Shown here: piece after piece, positions 1 to 7,747 of the stretch
How positions within the stretch are numbered: the first letter of the stretch is position 1
How the letters are laid out: each line of letters begins with the position of its first letter
DNA from: JAYRWN01 sp041917975
Lineage (GTDB): Bacteria > Bacteroidota > Bacteroidia > Chitinophagales > Saprospiraceae
Length of the DNA stretch: 16,667 bases
Assembly: GCA_041917975.1 (NCBI GenBank)
Contig: JAYRWN010000005.1
Coordinates: forward strand, 1-16,667
Direction: 5' to 3'
Program-made: the position numbers and the translations under genes
The notes under the pieces: generated by a model
The model's database searches: none
Seen by the model: the letters and a program-made list of their open reading frames with translations, nothing else
Told to the model about the DNA's origin: nothing

Positions 1-219
1 ACGATACGCCGAACAATCTAAGGCATTCGTGTCCCGCAGGTCAATAGGCACAATAGCTTGTGTGCGATCTGCAAATAACCACTGTACCTTATCGCCATCC
101 CGTAGAAAGGTGTATTGCGGTGTAAAGGTGCCGTCTAAATTAACTTTGATTTGATAAGTCTTCTGAGCAAGGAGATAAAGCGGTGCGCTCAGAAAAATCA
201 GGATGGACAGAAGGCGCAT
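1..219 (-). CDS. Small exported protein, possibly cupredoxin-like (3' end cut off by the window edge)
   Basis: A reading frame opens with ATG at 219 and stays open for 73 codons to base 1, so the gene continues beyond the window. The product begins MRLLSILIFLSAPLYLLAQK: one positive residue, a hydrophobic core, then LAQ|K, a good Sec signal peptide for an exported protein. The mature part has the pattern 'F-T-P-Q-Y-T-F-L-R-D-G-D-K-V-Q-W' (about residues 31-47). This resembles the N-terminal strand pair of cupredoxin (plastocyanin/azurin-like) domains, where an F-x-P stretch is followed by G-D-x-V-x-W. The copper ligands would lie in the missing part, so the family call is a guess; exported status is firmer. 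A promoter-like pair lies just upstream (254-286, minus). It is co-oriented with the isomerase gene starting at 1196, but the 134-base gap and the separate promoter-like signal suggest independent transcription. Confidence 0.6.
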   Translation of the reverse strand, partial: MRLLSILIFLSAPLYLLAQKTYQIKVNLDGTFTPQYTFLRDGDKVQWLFADRTQAIVPIDLRDTNALDCSAYR

Positions 220-253
220 GAAACTGAGATTTTTATCGGAGTTATTGTTTAGA

Positions 254-286
254 TAAATTTACTGCACCGGGGTTTAAATCAACAAT
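254..286 (-). promoter_or_regulatory. Possible Bacteroidota-type promoter for the gene starting at 219
   Basis: Read on the minus strand, ATTG (286-283) is followed after 21 bases by TAAATTTA (261-254). This is close to the Bacteroidota sigma consensus TTTG - 19 to 21 bases - TAnnTTTG, with 7 of 8 agreement if the two free positions are counted. The -7 element is about 35 bases ahead of the ATG at 219, leaving a short leader. The region is AT-rich, so a chance match is possible. Confidence 0.3.
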
Positions 287-353
287 GCCAATGGCCAAAT
301 TTTTTAGGAGAAGCTCGGCGAATGGCTTTAGGTCTTTGGAGGTCCGTAAAACC

Positions 354-1196
354 TTATCCTAACAATTTTAAAACACCCCGCACATACCCGACCGATTCAG
401 CTAAACCAGGCAAAGGATCTTTAGCATCTTTTTCATATTCAAAGGACAGAGCTCCCTGATAACCGATGTTCTTCAGGGCGGATAAAACGCCCGGAATATC
501 AATAACCCCGCGGCCAATCTCAATAGAATCTCCTTCCGCATTTTTTTGATGGACATCTTTGATATGCACATCATAAAGGCGGGCTTTATACCGCTCGATG
601 AAGGGTAGGGGATTTTGATTTAATCTGACCACGTGGCCGATGTCTATACACATCCCTACGCGTTGATCAAGCGAACGGATGCGGGCAAAAATGTCATCCG
701 GACTGGCATAAAGTTTATCTCCGGGGCCATGATTATGAATAGCCACCTTCAGATTAGTTTTTTTAACCCAGGTTTCGACCTGGGGCAATAAATCGTATTG
801 AGGTACGGCAACGATCATTTTTAAACCGGCATGTTGGGCATAGGTAAAGGCCTGATCTACTTCTTCAGGTTTATTCATGTAGATGACTCCGGCTCCGATA
901 AGTTGTAATCCGGCCTGATTGACTTTTGCCGCTATTGTTTTCAGTTGTTGCTCGGTACTATCCAGTGGCATATGCATGCTTTTCAGGGAGAGGTGCGTCA
1001 ATCGCAGACGCTGGCACATGCCAATCACAGCCTCCAGGTCGAACTCGCGCAATGTGTAAGAAGCCAGGCCAAAGGGCGGATTAAATTCAGTGACTAGGAG
1101 AGGCGCAGATTTCCGGGCTGACGCGGTGGTATTCAATAATAATCCGGAAATGCTTAAACCGGATAAACAAATGAATTTTTTTCTGGATATGGTCAT
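354..1196 (-). CDS. Exported TIM-barrel sugar phosphate isomerase/epimerase family protein (xylose isomerase-like)
   Basis: This 280-residue protein belongs by motif to the AP-endonuclease-2/xylose-isomerase-like TIM-barrel superfamily, whose members isomerise or epimerise sugars or inositols using a divalent metal. Visible barrel motifs are A-I-H-N-H-G-P-G-D (residues 152-160), D-I-G-H (185-188), D-V-H-I-K-D (209-214), G-R-G-V-I-D-I-P (228-235) and S-F-E-Y-E (251-255). D185, H211 and E253 are the likely metal ligands from strands 6, 7 and 8. The N-terminus, M-T-I-S-R-K-K-F-I followed by a hydrophobic stretch and an A-S-A-R cleavage-like site near residue 27, looks like a Tat-type signal with an RK variant of the twin arginine. 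Periplasmic location is therefore likely. The gene is divergent from the AGE-family gene at 1322, 125 bases away. The exact substrate cannot be told from sequence. Such proteins are frequent in Bacteroidota and often only named sugar phosphate isomerase/epimerase, although an exported one probably does not act on a phosphorylated sugar. Confidence 0.85.
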   Translation of the reverse strand: MTISRKKFICLSGLSISGLLLNTTASARKSAPLLVTEFNPPFGLASYTLREFDLEAVIGMCQRLRLTHLSLKSMHMPLDSTEQQLKTIAAKVNQAGLQLIGAGVIYMNKPEEVDQAFTYAQHAGLKMIVAVPQYDLLPQVETWVKKTNLKVAIHNHGPGDKLYASPDDIFARIRSLDQRVGMCIDIGHVVRLNQNPLPFIERYKARLYDVHIKDVHQKNAEGDSIEIGRGVIDIPGVLSALKNIGYQGALSFEYEKDAKDPLPGLAESVGYVRGVLKLLG

Positions 1197-1321
1197 ATCT
1201 TGCGGATATTTCGTCTAAAGTTAAAGTTTATAGACTGATAGGATAAAAAAATATTAGGCAAGAAGTTTGTTAATCGTCTGATCTGATGCTACCTGCTCGC
1301 TGAAATTCAATACGTATTGAT

Positions 1322-2758
1322 ATGGGGAGGTGTTTAGTACTATGGGTGGTAACAGTTTGTGGATTCTTTACTGGCAAGGCGCAGACTAGGCAGGATTATT
1401 TAGAGCCAGACTACTGGAAAAAACAGGGGTTGGAGGTCATTTTACCTCCCTGGACCTTAAATGCACAGGATCCCATTGGCGGTTTTTATGCTAACCTGAA
1501 CCGGAGGTGGATTCCCCAAAAGGAGGCAGTAAAATTTCCTTCTATGTTATCGCGGCATTTATTCAGTTACACGGCGGCATTTATGCTCTCTGGCGATCTG
1601 GAATATTTAACCATTGCTGACTCGCTTAAAAATTATCTGATCAAATATGGATGGGATACTCAGTTTGGCGGATGGTACGACGCGATTTCTGCTGATGGAA
1701 AGCCGGTTGAACTGACTAAGTCTACCTTCGTTCAGGTGTATGCCCTGACCGGCCTGGTATTATATTATGCTGCAACGCACGATAGTCATGCTATGGATTA
1801 TATCATCAAGACCAATCAGCTGTTGGAGAATAAAGCTTGGGATGAAGAATACGGCGGATATTATAACCAAATGCACCAAAACTGGACCATCAAAGATGAT
1901 CGTAAATCCTTTAGTAGTTTAATAACGCCGGCATCCGGATATCTGAGTTATCTCTATTTGTCTACGCATAAGGCCGTTTACCGGACACAGGCGGAACGCA
2001 TCATGAATACGGTATTGACTAAAGCCAGGGATACCGAAACGGGGTGGGTTCGGGAAAATTATACTCGCACCTGGGAGATCATTACTTCTGAAGCAGCTGA
2101 GCCGGAAATAAACTTGGGACATAACCTGGAAACGGCCTGGATGTGGTTGCGACTATTCCGGTTAAATGGGCGGGAAGATTACCTGGAAGCGGCTCAACAA
2201 ATGTCGGCGAAGTTAGCCGCGCAAGGCTTTGATGATGAAACCGGGATGTGGGCCGCTCGTTACGATCCCCGGACAAAAAACCGCGGGTTGTTTACATATT
2301 GGTGGATTCAAGCCTATGGCTTGATGTTTGATGTTTATCAATTCAAAACCACAGGAATTGAACCCTTCATAGAGCGGTTTGAACAAGGTGCCGGTTTCTG
2401 GGACAACTATGTCCTGGATCATGAGTTTGGAGATACTCATTTTATGGTGGATAGAAATGGAAAAGCCCTGGAATCCCTGAAGGCCAATCAGTTTAAAACT
2501 TCTTACCACAGTGTGGAAAACGCCTTGCTGTTATATTGGTATATATCCGCCTGGGTCAAACAAAAACCGATTACAGTCTATTTTTTTGTGCCCAAACAGG
2601 GTGGGGAAATTTATTTCCCATTTCTGATAGAAGATGAGCGGTTAACCATAAAATCGGCCAAATTCAGCAACGGTCGCCAGGCAAAAACTATTCAACGCGG
2701 TCGGGGGGTGGCTACTGCTCCGGATCAAGGCGGGATCCTGGAAGTGATAATACGCTGA
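1322..2758 (+). CDS. Exported AGE-family (N-acylglucosamine 2-epimerase / cellobiose 2-epimerase-like) protein
   Basis: This 478-residue protein has the (alpha/alpha)6-barrel signature of the AGE superfamily, whose members epimerise the C2 of N-acyl-glucosamine or of the reducing-end glucose in cellobiose. Family landmarks are S-R-H-L-F-S (77-82, containing the substrate-binding Arg), F-V-Q-V-Y-A-L (136-142), N-L-G-H-N-L-E-T-A-W-M (264-274, catalytic His267), Y-W-W-I-Q-A-Y (326-332) and K-T-S-Y-H (392-396, second catalytic His396). The N-terminus is a Sec signal peptide (hydrophobic run to about residue 18, then G-K-A-Q), which is unusual because characterised family members are cytosolic. 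The helix that usually carries an N-x-H-x-H motif instead reads F-S-S-L-I-T-P (197-203). About 60 residues beyond the barrel (from about 415) look beta-rich and are not part of the core. ATG 1322 is the first start after an in-frame stop at 1301. The gene is divergent from the isomerase gene ending at 1196. Family assignment is good; activity and substrate are uncertain. Confidence 0.85.
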   Translation: MGRCLVLWVVTVCGFFTGKAQTRQDYLEPDYWKKQGLEVILPPWTLNAQDPIGGFYANLNRRWIPQKEAVKFPSMLSRHLFSYTAAFMLSGDLEYLTIADSLKNYLIKYGWDTQFGGWYDAISADGKPVELTKSTFVQVYALTGLVLYYAATHDSHAMDYIIKTNQLLENKAWDEEYGGYYNQMHQNWTIKDDRKSFSSLITPASGYLSYLYLSTHKAVYRTQAERIMNTVLTKARDTETGWVRENYTRTWEIITSEAAEPEINLGHNLETAWMWLRLFRLNGREDYLEAAQQMSAKLAAQGFDDETGMWAARYDPRTKNRGLFTYWWIQAYGLMFDVYQFKTTGIEPFIERFEQGAGFWDNYVLDHEFGDTHFMVDRNGKALESLKANQFKTSYHSVENALLLYWYISAWVKQKPITVYFFVPKQGGEIYFPFLIEDERLTIKSAKFSNGRQAKTIQRGRGVATAPDQGGILEVIIR

Positions 2759-2858
2759 AAGATCAGGTAATCGCTAGGATTATTCCGTCATTTAGATGTG
2801 AACTAGGTCTCATAACACAATATTTATATCTTTAACTTTTTGCTAAAAAAATCAATTT

Positions 2859-3689
2859 ATGCCTTGGCAAGAGTTATATGATAAGTTTGTAGTACTGCAC
2901 CCCGGTTGGCAGGCGTTGATCGCCACATTGTTTACCTGGTTTGTTACGGCTTTAGGGTCTGCATTAGTATTTTTTTTTAAACGCATCAATCAGAAATTTC
3001 TGGATGCGATGTTAGGCTTTGCTGCCGGGGTGATGATTGCGGCCAGTTTTTGGTCTTTGTTAGCTCCTTCTATAGAACTCAGTGAGCAGGTGAGTACACT
3101 GCCTAAGTGGATGCCGCCATTAATCGGTTTTTTGTCTGGAGGACTATTTTTGGGCCTGCTCGATAAAGTGTTGCCTCATTTACATCCCGGCTTGGCTATG
3201 GAGAAAAAAGAAGGCATGAGTACTTCCTGGCAACGCAGCGTCTTATTGGTCTCAGCCATAACCTTGCATAACATTCCTGAGGGTATGGCTATTGGGGTCG
3301 CTTTTGGAGCGGTAGCACATGGTTTACCGGCAGCCACTATGGGGGCGGCTATAGCTTTAGCCATCGGTATCGGCTTACAAAATTTTCCGGAAGGCACTGC
3401 GGTTTCCCTTCCATTGCGTCGGGAGGGTATGAGCCGCCGGCGAGCTTTTTTTTATGGACAACTTTCCGGTGTGGTTGAACCGGTGTTTGGCGTGCTGGGT
3501 GCCTTAGCCATCATTTACATGCGTCCTTTGCTGCCCTATGCTTTATCTTTTGCCGCCGGAGCCATGATCTTTGTGGTGATCGAAGAACTGATCCCGGAAT
3601 CCCAACAAAAAGGCAATACAGACTTAGCAACATTGGCTACGTTGTCCGGCTTTGGAATCATGATGTCATTGGATGTGGCTTTGGGGTAG
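2859..3689 (+). CDS. ZIP-family divalent metal transporter (ZupT/GufA-like)
   Basis: This 276-residue integral membrane protein has about eight hydrophobic helices, the usual number for bacterial ZIP proteins, which import zinc and sometimes iron or manganese into the cytoplasm. The two hallmark metal-binding helices are clear: L-H-N-I-P-E-G (136-142, ligands H137, N138, E141) and Q-N-F-P-E-G (174-179, N175, E178). Later helices carry V-V-E-P-V-F-G (205-211, E207) and E-E-L-I-P-E (242-247). The loop between helices 3 and 4 (about 104-125) is short, with only a few histidines (H107, H109), so there is no large His-rich regulatory loop. An AT-rich leader precedes the ATG, with TAnnTTT-like sequences near 2827-2840 but no convincing -33 element at the right distance. 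The YcaQ-like gene starts 17 bases after its stop, so the two are probably cotranscribed. Confidence 0.92.
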   Translation: MPWQELYDKFVVLHPGWQALIATLFTWFVTALGSALVFFFKRINQKFLDAMLGFAAGVMIAASFWSLLAPSIELSEQVSTLPKWMPPLIGFLSGGLFLGLLDKVLPHLHPGLAMEKKEGMSTSWQRSVLLVSAITLHNIPEGMAIGVAFGAVAHGLPAATMGAAIALAIGIGLQNFPEGTAVSLPLRREGMSRRRAFFYGQLSGVVEPVFGVLGALAIIYMRPLLPYALSFAAGAMIFVVIEELIPESQQKGNTDLATLATLSGFGIMMSLDVALG

Positions 3690-3695
3690 AAGGTT

Positions 3696-3700
3696 AAAGG
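3696..3700 (+). promoter_or_regulatory. Ribosome binding site supporting a GTG start at 3707
   Basis: AAAGG lies six bases before the GTG at 3707. An in-frame stop at 3695-3697 blocks any start further upstream, and the next in-frame ATG is residue 74, past the catalytic Q-x-D motif. GTG 3707 is therefore the only reasonable start, and this is one of the few clear Shine-Dalgarno sequences in the window. Confidence 0.6.
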
Positions 3701-3706
3701 ATTAGC

Positions 3707-4930
3707 GTGAATTCTGCATTGACGATATCGGCTGCGGAGGCCCGAAGATTTTGTCTATGGTGCTCCGGGTTACATCAAAAACCAGATGTTAAAGGTCTGC
3801 ATGGTACCGCAGAGGTTATCCGCCATCTTGGTTATGTACAGATAGATACCATCTCTGTCGTAGAACGGGCTCACCACCATGTCATATGGTCCAGGGTGCC
3901 AAACTATAAAACGAAACACCTGGCAATGCTGGAAGAACAAAGGCAGATCTTCGAATATTGGTCCCACGCAGCCAGTTATTTACCTATGAAAGATTACCGG
4001 TATGCCCTTCCACATATGCGGCATGTGCAGGAGCAGGAGGGACACTGGTATAAAAAAGAACCGGCTGTCATGGGGCGTATATTAGATAGGGTTGCTGCTG
4101 AGGGGCCTTTGATGTCCCGGGATTTTGATAAACTGGACGAACAGGATGGTCCGCGTCATCCGCGGAAGGGTACACTTCTGCAACCACAAAGCGCCATGGA
4201 TAAAAGTTGGGTCGGTGACCCCGTAAAACGGGCTTTACGCCAGTTATTCATGGAAGGACGGCTGATGGTGGCATCGCGGCAGGGCTTTCAAAAAACGTAT
4301 GACCTGCCAGAAAAGGTGTTGCCGTCCTGGGTGGACACCAGAGTTCCTTCGCGTTCTGAATATCTTGACTATTTGGTCGATAGATATGCCCGGACCTATG
4401 GCCTGTTTACTGCCTCGATGGTGAAATATTTATTGCCGGTGACTACAACCGAAGTGCAAAGTATCCTGGATAAGCGCGTGCAGGAAGGTGAGTTTCAAAG
4501 GATTTTTATTAAAGGATGGAATACCGGTAAAAGTTATTTTGTACATGTCAAGGGTTTTGAACGCTGGGCTCAAGAGCCATATCGGGCTAGAATACATTTA
4601 TTATCCCCCTTTGATAATTTTTTAATACAACGGGGCCGGATGCTCGACCTGTATAATTTTAATTATACTTTGGAATGTTATGTGCCGGCAGACAAACGAA
4701 AAGTGGGTTATTTTAGTTTGCCGGTATTGTTTGGGGATAAATTTATTGCCCAGGCCGACCTGAAAGCGGATCGCCTGAGATCCACCCTGGTGCTGCAAAA
4801 CCTGGTTTGGGAGGATGATTTTAAACCAGCGAATAAACACCGGGATCTGTTGCAGAAAAAACTGCAAGATTATGCAGCATTTAATGATTGCGAATATTTA
4901 GAAATTCCACAAGCTTTAGGAATTAATTAA
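3707..4930 (+). CDS. YcaQ-family (HTH_42) interstrand-crosslink DNA glycosylase-like protein
   Basis: At 407 residues this matches the full length of the YcaQ/AlkX family (winged-helix 'HTH_42' proteins). The Escherichia coli member unhooks DNA interstrand crosslinks as a DNA glycosylase. The family's catalytic Q-x-D motif is present as V-Q-I-D-T-I (44-49, Q45 and D47), followed by V-V-E-R-A-H-H-H-V-I-W-S-R. Other conserved blocks are E-Y-W-S-H-A-A-S-Y-L-P (83-93), a winged-helix region around 172-208, L-L-S-P-F-D-N-F-L (about 299-307) and, near the C-terminus, G-Y-F-S-L-P-V-L with Q-A-D-L-K-A-D-R. It starts at GTG with an AAAGG site in front. It follows the ZIP transporter gene by 17 bases in the same direction, which suggests cotranscription, although a functional link between metal import and crosslink repair is not obvious. 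It acts in the cytoplasm; there is no signal peptide. The family call is firm, and the repair role is inferred from the E. coli homologue. Confidence 0.88.
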   Translation: MNSALTISAAEARRFCLWCSGLHQKPDVKGLHGTAEVIRHLGYVQIDTISVVERAHHHVIWSRVPNYKTKHLAMLEEQRQIFEYWSHAASYLPMKDYRYALPHMRHVQEQEGHWYKKEPAVMGRILDRVAAEGPLMSRDFDKLDEQDGPRHPRKGTLLQPQSAMDKSWVGDPVKRALRQLFMEGRLMVASRQGFQKTYDLPEKVLPSWVDTRVPSRSEYLDYLVDRYARTYGLFTASMVKYLLPVTTTEVQSILDKRVQEGEFQRIFIKGWNTGKSYFVHVKGFERWAQEPYRARIHLLSPFDNFLIQRGRMLDLYNFNYTLECYVPADKRKVGYFSLPVLFGDKFIAQADLKADRLRSTLVLQNLVWEDDFKPANKHRDLLQKKLQDYAAFNDCEYLEIPQALGIN

Positions 4931-5035
4931 CGGAAAAACGGCAAAGGCGGGTAATGAGCCTATAATTATTTAGTTATGTTTGTTGATAGAACCATATCCT
5001 TTAGTTATCAGCATTAATCATAAAATTATTTTATC

Positions 5036-7627
5036 ATGCAAAAACTTTTATTCATTCTCAGCCTGATTTTATTGTGTAGTGTGGGAGGCATTAGCCAACG
5101 CCGAAAAAGCCCTCCGCCACCGCCACCGCCACCGCCGGTCATCCAAGATACTGTCCCAGCCAAACCTAAAGCCGAAGTAAAACCCCCGGCCCCCCCGGTT
5201 AAAGGACCCAAAGCCTTTAAAGACGTCATTGATAGCAGTGCCGTGTCGCAAAGCGGATTGTTTAATGTGCACAAGGTAGCCGATAAGTGGTATTTCGAAG
5301 TGCCGGCCGAGTTGTTAGGACGTGAAATAATGACAGTAACCCGTTTTACCCGCACCGCTGCCGGGGCAGGAGTATACGGTGGCGAACAGGTGAACAGTCA
5401 AGTGATCAAATTAGAAAAGACAAATGGTGATAAACTGTTTATGCGTTCCATCACCTATATCACCACCACACCTGACAGTACTGCACCAATGTCCATAGCA
5501 GTGCGTAATTCTTCGCTGGATCCGATCATTGAAGCGTATGAAATCAAAGCCATAAAAAAAGATACTGCCACTAAAAAGGACCTGAGTTATGTGGTGGATG
5601 TGACGCCGACCTTTGATGGAGACCAGCAGGTGTTTTCATTATCACCGATCATGAAACAATTATTAAACATTGCCGGATTCCAAAAAGATAAGTCGTACAT
5701 AGAAAGTATCCGTTCTTACCCCATCAACATTGAAGTGCGCAGTGTAAAAACCTTTAGCGTGGTTCCGCCGCGGATCTCGCTAACTCCGATGCCGCAAATC
5801 GGAACCTATTTTCCGTCCAGTCTGGATGCCGGCGTAGTCACCCTGGAAATGAATACTTCCATTATTTTGTTGCCGGAAGTACCCATGCGCAAACGTTATT
5901 TTGATGCCAGAGTGGGTTATTTTGCTAACCAATATTCAGTATTTAAGGAAGAGTCGCAGGCCTCCGACGAAGAGGTATTTGCCGTACGTTGGCGCCTGGA
6001 GCCTAAGAATGCTGAAGATGCGGCGAAACAAAAACGCGGTGAATTAATTGAACCGCTTAAACCGATCGTTTTTTATATCGATCCGGCAACGCCTCAAAAA
6101 TGGCGCCCTTACCTGAAGGAAGGTGTGGATGATTGGAAGAAAGCCTTTGAAGCCGCCGGATGGAAAAACGCCATACGGGGTGAATATTGGCCGGAAAACG
6201 ACACCACCATGAGCCTGGAAGATGCGCGTTTTTCGGTGATCCGTTATTTTGCCTCGGATATTCAAAATGCTTATGGCCCGAACGTACACGATCCGCGGAC
6301 CGGAGAGGTACTGGAAAGCCATATCGGTTGGTACCATGATATTATGCGTTTACTGCGTAACTGGTATTTAATCCAAACGGGAGCCGTAGACCCTAAATCG
6401 CGAAAAAAGGAATTTGATGAAGAATTAATGGGCAAATTGGTGCGTTTCGTGGCCGCCCATGAAGTCGGGCACACCCTAGGCTTACGACATAATATGGGGG
6501 CCAGTTCAGCCACACCGGTGGAAAAATTGCGCGATAAAAATTGGGTGGCTCAACATGGTCACACGTCATCTATTATGGATTATGCCCGTTTTAATTATGT
6601 GGCCCAGCCGGAAGATGGCGTAACTGATTTATATCCGCGCATCGGAGACTACGATATCTGGGCCATAAAATGGGGTTATAGTTATTTTGCCGATGCAGCC
6701 GATGAAAAAGCAGAATCTAAACTACTTAACGAATGGACCAAAGAGGCCTATAAAAATCCGCGCTTACATTTTGGTACGGAAATCAGCCCTTATGATCCCC
6801 GCTTTCAAACCGAGGACATTGGGGATAATGCTATGAAGGCCTCAGAATACGGAATAAAAAATTTAAAGCGCATTGTCCCTAATTTAATAGAATGGACCAA
6901 AGAAGATGGCGAAAGTTATCAGGACTTGGAAGAATTATACAACAATGTCATCGGCCAGTACCGCAGATACATCGGGCATGTAACCAAAAATGTGGGTGGT
7001 ATCTATGACAACCCCAAAACCTATGATATGCCTGGTGTGCAGTTTGAAGTAACCCCGGCTGCTTTACAAAAAGAAGCGGTGGCTTTTCTAAATAAACAAG
7101 TTTTTACCACCCCATCCTGGATCCTGGATCAAAACATCATCAGCCGTATCCGTCCGGAAGCTGGCGTGGAAGCTTTAAAATCTATGCAAGCCCAAACGCT
7201 AAGTTCCCTGCTGACCGGTGAGCGGATGGTACGCTTGATGGAGAGCAATGCCCAGAGTAAAAATAACTACAGCGTAAATCAGCTAATGACCGAGATCCGG
7301 AAAGGTATTTTTTCTGAGCTTAGCGCCCAATCATCGATCGATATCTACCGTCGAAACTTGCAGAAAGTGTTGGTTGACCAATTAGCCAATATGGTTTTGA
7401 AGCCAGGTGAAGCCATGGTCAGATCTATTCCGGTGGGTATCACTTACGGATATAATACCCGTCGGGTTGACTTAAATCAGACGGATTTACCTTCCATAGC
7501 CCGCGGCCATTTAACTAGTTTAAAGGCAGAAATATCTGCGGCTATTCCGCGGATGACCGATCAAATGTCGAAATACCATTTGCAGGATTTATCTAAGCGT
7601 ATCAGCAACGCCTTGGATCCAAAATAA
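5036..7627 (+). CDS. Large exported zinc-dependent metalloprotease (DUF5117/DUF4953 family)
   Basis: This 863-residue protein has a Sec signal peptide (M-Q-K-L-L-F-I-L..., cleavage near G-I-S-Q, residue 21). A run of nine prolines follows (26-34), then a Pro/Lys-rich linker to about residue 58. The large N-terminal region (about 65-330) corresponds to the DUF5118/DUF5117 part of this Bacteroidota family. The catalytic core carries the metzincin motif H-E-V-G-H-T-L-G-L-R-H (475-485; zinc ligands H475, H479, H485, base E476). A Met-turn follows in S-S-I-M-D-Y (511-516, M514). The C-terminal region to 863 is the DUF4953-like part. There is no type IX sorting domain, so it probably stays in the periplasm or outer membrane space. 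A TTTG (4979-4982) and, 19 bases later, TAGTTATC (5002-5009) may form its promoter, but the -7 match is weak. It is monocistronic: a strong terminator follows at 7651. The substrate is unknown. Confidence 0.93.
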   Translation: MQKLLFILSLILLCSVGGISQRRKSPPPPPPPPPVIQDTVPAKPKAEVKPPAPPVKGPKAFKDVIDSSAVSQSGLFNVHKVADKWYFEVPAELLGREIMTVTRFTRTAAGAGVYGGEQVNSQVIKLEKTNGDKLFMRSITYITTTPDSTAPMSIAVRNSSLDPIIEAYEIKAIKKDTATKKDLSYVVDVTPTFDGDQQVFSLSPIMKQLLNIAGFQKDKSYIESIRSYPINIEVRSVKTFSVVPPRISLTPMPQIGTYFPSSLDAGVVTLEMNTSIILLPEVPMRKRYFDARVGYFANQYSVFKEESQASDEEVFAVRWRLEPKNAEDAAKQKRGELIEPLKPIVFYIDPATPQKWRPYLKEGVDDWKKAFEAAGWKNAIRGEYWPENDTTMSLEDARFSVIRYFASDIQNAYGPNVHDPRTGEVLESHIGWYHDIMRLLRNWYLIQTGAVDPKSRKKEFDEELMGKLVRFVAAHEVGHTLGLRHNMGASSATPVEKLRDKNWVAQHGHTSSIMDYARFNYVAQPEDGVTDLYPRIGDYDIWAIKWGYSYFADAADEKAESKLLNEWTKEAYKNPRLHFGTEISPYDPRFQTEDIGDNAMKASEYGIKNLKRIVPNLIEWTKEDGESYQDLEELYNNVIGQYRRYIGHVTKNVGGIYDNPKTYDMPGVQFEVTPAALQKEAVAFLNKQVFTTPSWILDQNIISRIRPEAGVEALKSMQAQTLSSLLTGERMVRLMESNAQSKNNYSVNQLMTEIRKGIFSELSAQSSIDIYRRNLQKVLVDQLANMVLKPGEAMVRSIPVGITYGYNTRRVDLNQTDLPSIARGHLTSLKAEISAAIPRMTDQMSKYHLQDLSKRISNALDPK
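5111..5137 (+). repeat. Triplet repeat encoding nine prolines
   Basis: Nine consecutive proline codons, mostly alternating CCA and CCG, directly follow the signal peptide of the metalloprotease. Because the unit is three or six bases, length changes by slippage would stay in frame and alter only the linker length. The protein function suggested is a stiff spacer between the exported N-terminus and the folded domains. Confidence 0.85.
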
Positions 7628-7650
7628 TCACTGTTTTTAATTCATTGAAT

Positions 7651-7692
7651 AACGCGAGACTGAATGTATTTTCAGTCTCGCGTTTATTTTTT
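7651..7692 (+). terminator. Rho-independent terminator after the metalloprotease gene
   Basis: A perfect 14-bp stem (7651-7664 with 7671-7684, arm AACGCGAGACTGAA) encloses a 6-base loop, TGTATT. It is followed by TATTTTTT on the plus strand. It lies 23 bases after the metalloprotease stop and separates that gene from the transporter. This is the strongest terminator in the window. Confidence 0.93.
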
Positions 7693-7724
7693 GTTTCCAA
7701 TCTTATCTGGAATTTGTACCTTTT
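7690..7724 (+). promoter_or_regulatory. Possible promoter for the YfcC-type transporter gene
   Basis: TTTG (7690-7693) is followed by TACCTTTT (7717-7724), similar to the Bacteroidota TTTG / TAnnTTTG pair. The 23-base spacing is longer than the usual 19-21. The -7 element sits 23 bases before the chosen ATG at 7748 and immediately behind the terminator, where a new promoter is needed. This is a weak match supported mainly by position. Confidence 0.3.
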
Positions 7725-7747
7725 TGGTCAATGAAGAAATCTATCAA

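Noticed and set aside
354..2758. Polysaccharide utilisation locus
   Set aside because: Carbohydrate-active genes are present but there is no SusC/SusD pair, no hybrid two-component or ECF/anti-sigma regulator, and the genes lie on different strands and are interrupted by unrelated genes.
5026..5355. Antisense 109-codon frame opposite the start of the metalloprotease
   Set aside because: It reads as a glycine run because it is the complement of the proline-codon tract and has no recognisable domain or start signal; it is a shadow of the sense gene.
7664..7747. 28-residue N-terminal extension of the transporter from an ATG at 7664
   Set aside because: That ATG lies in the loop region of the terminator hairpin and the added residues do not match the family; ATG 7748 gives the usual start.
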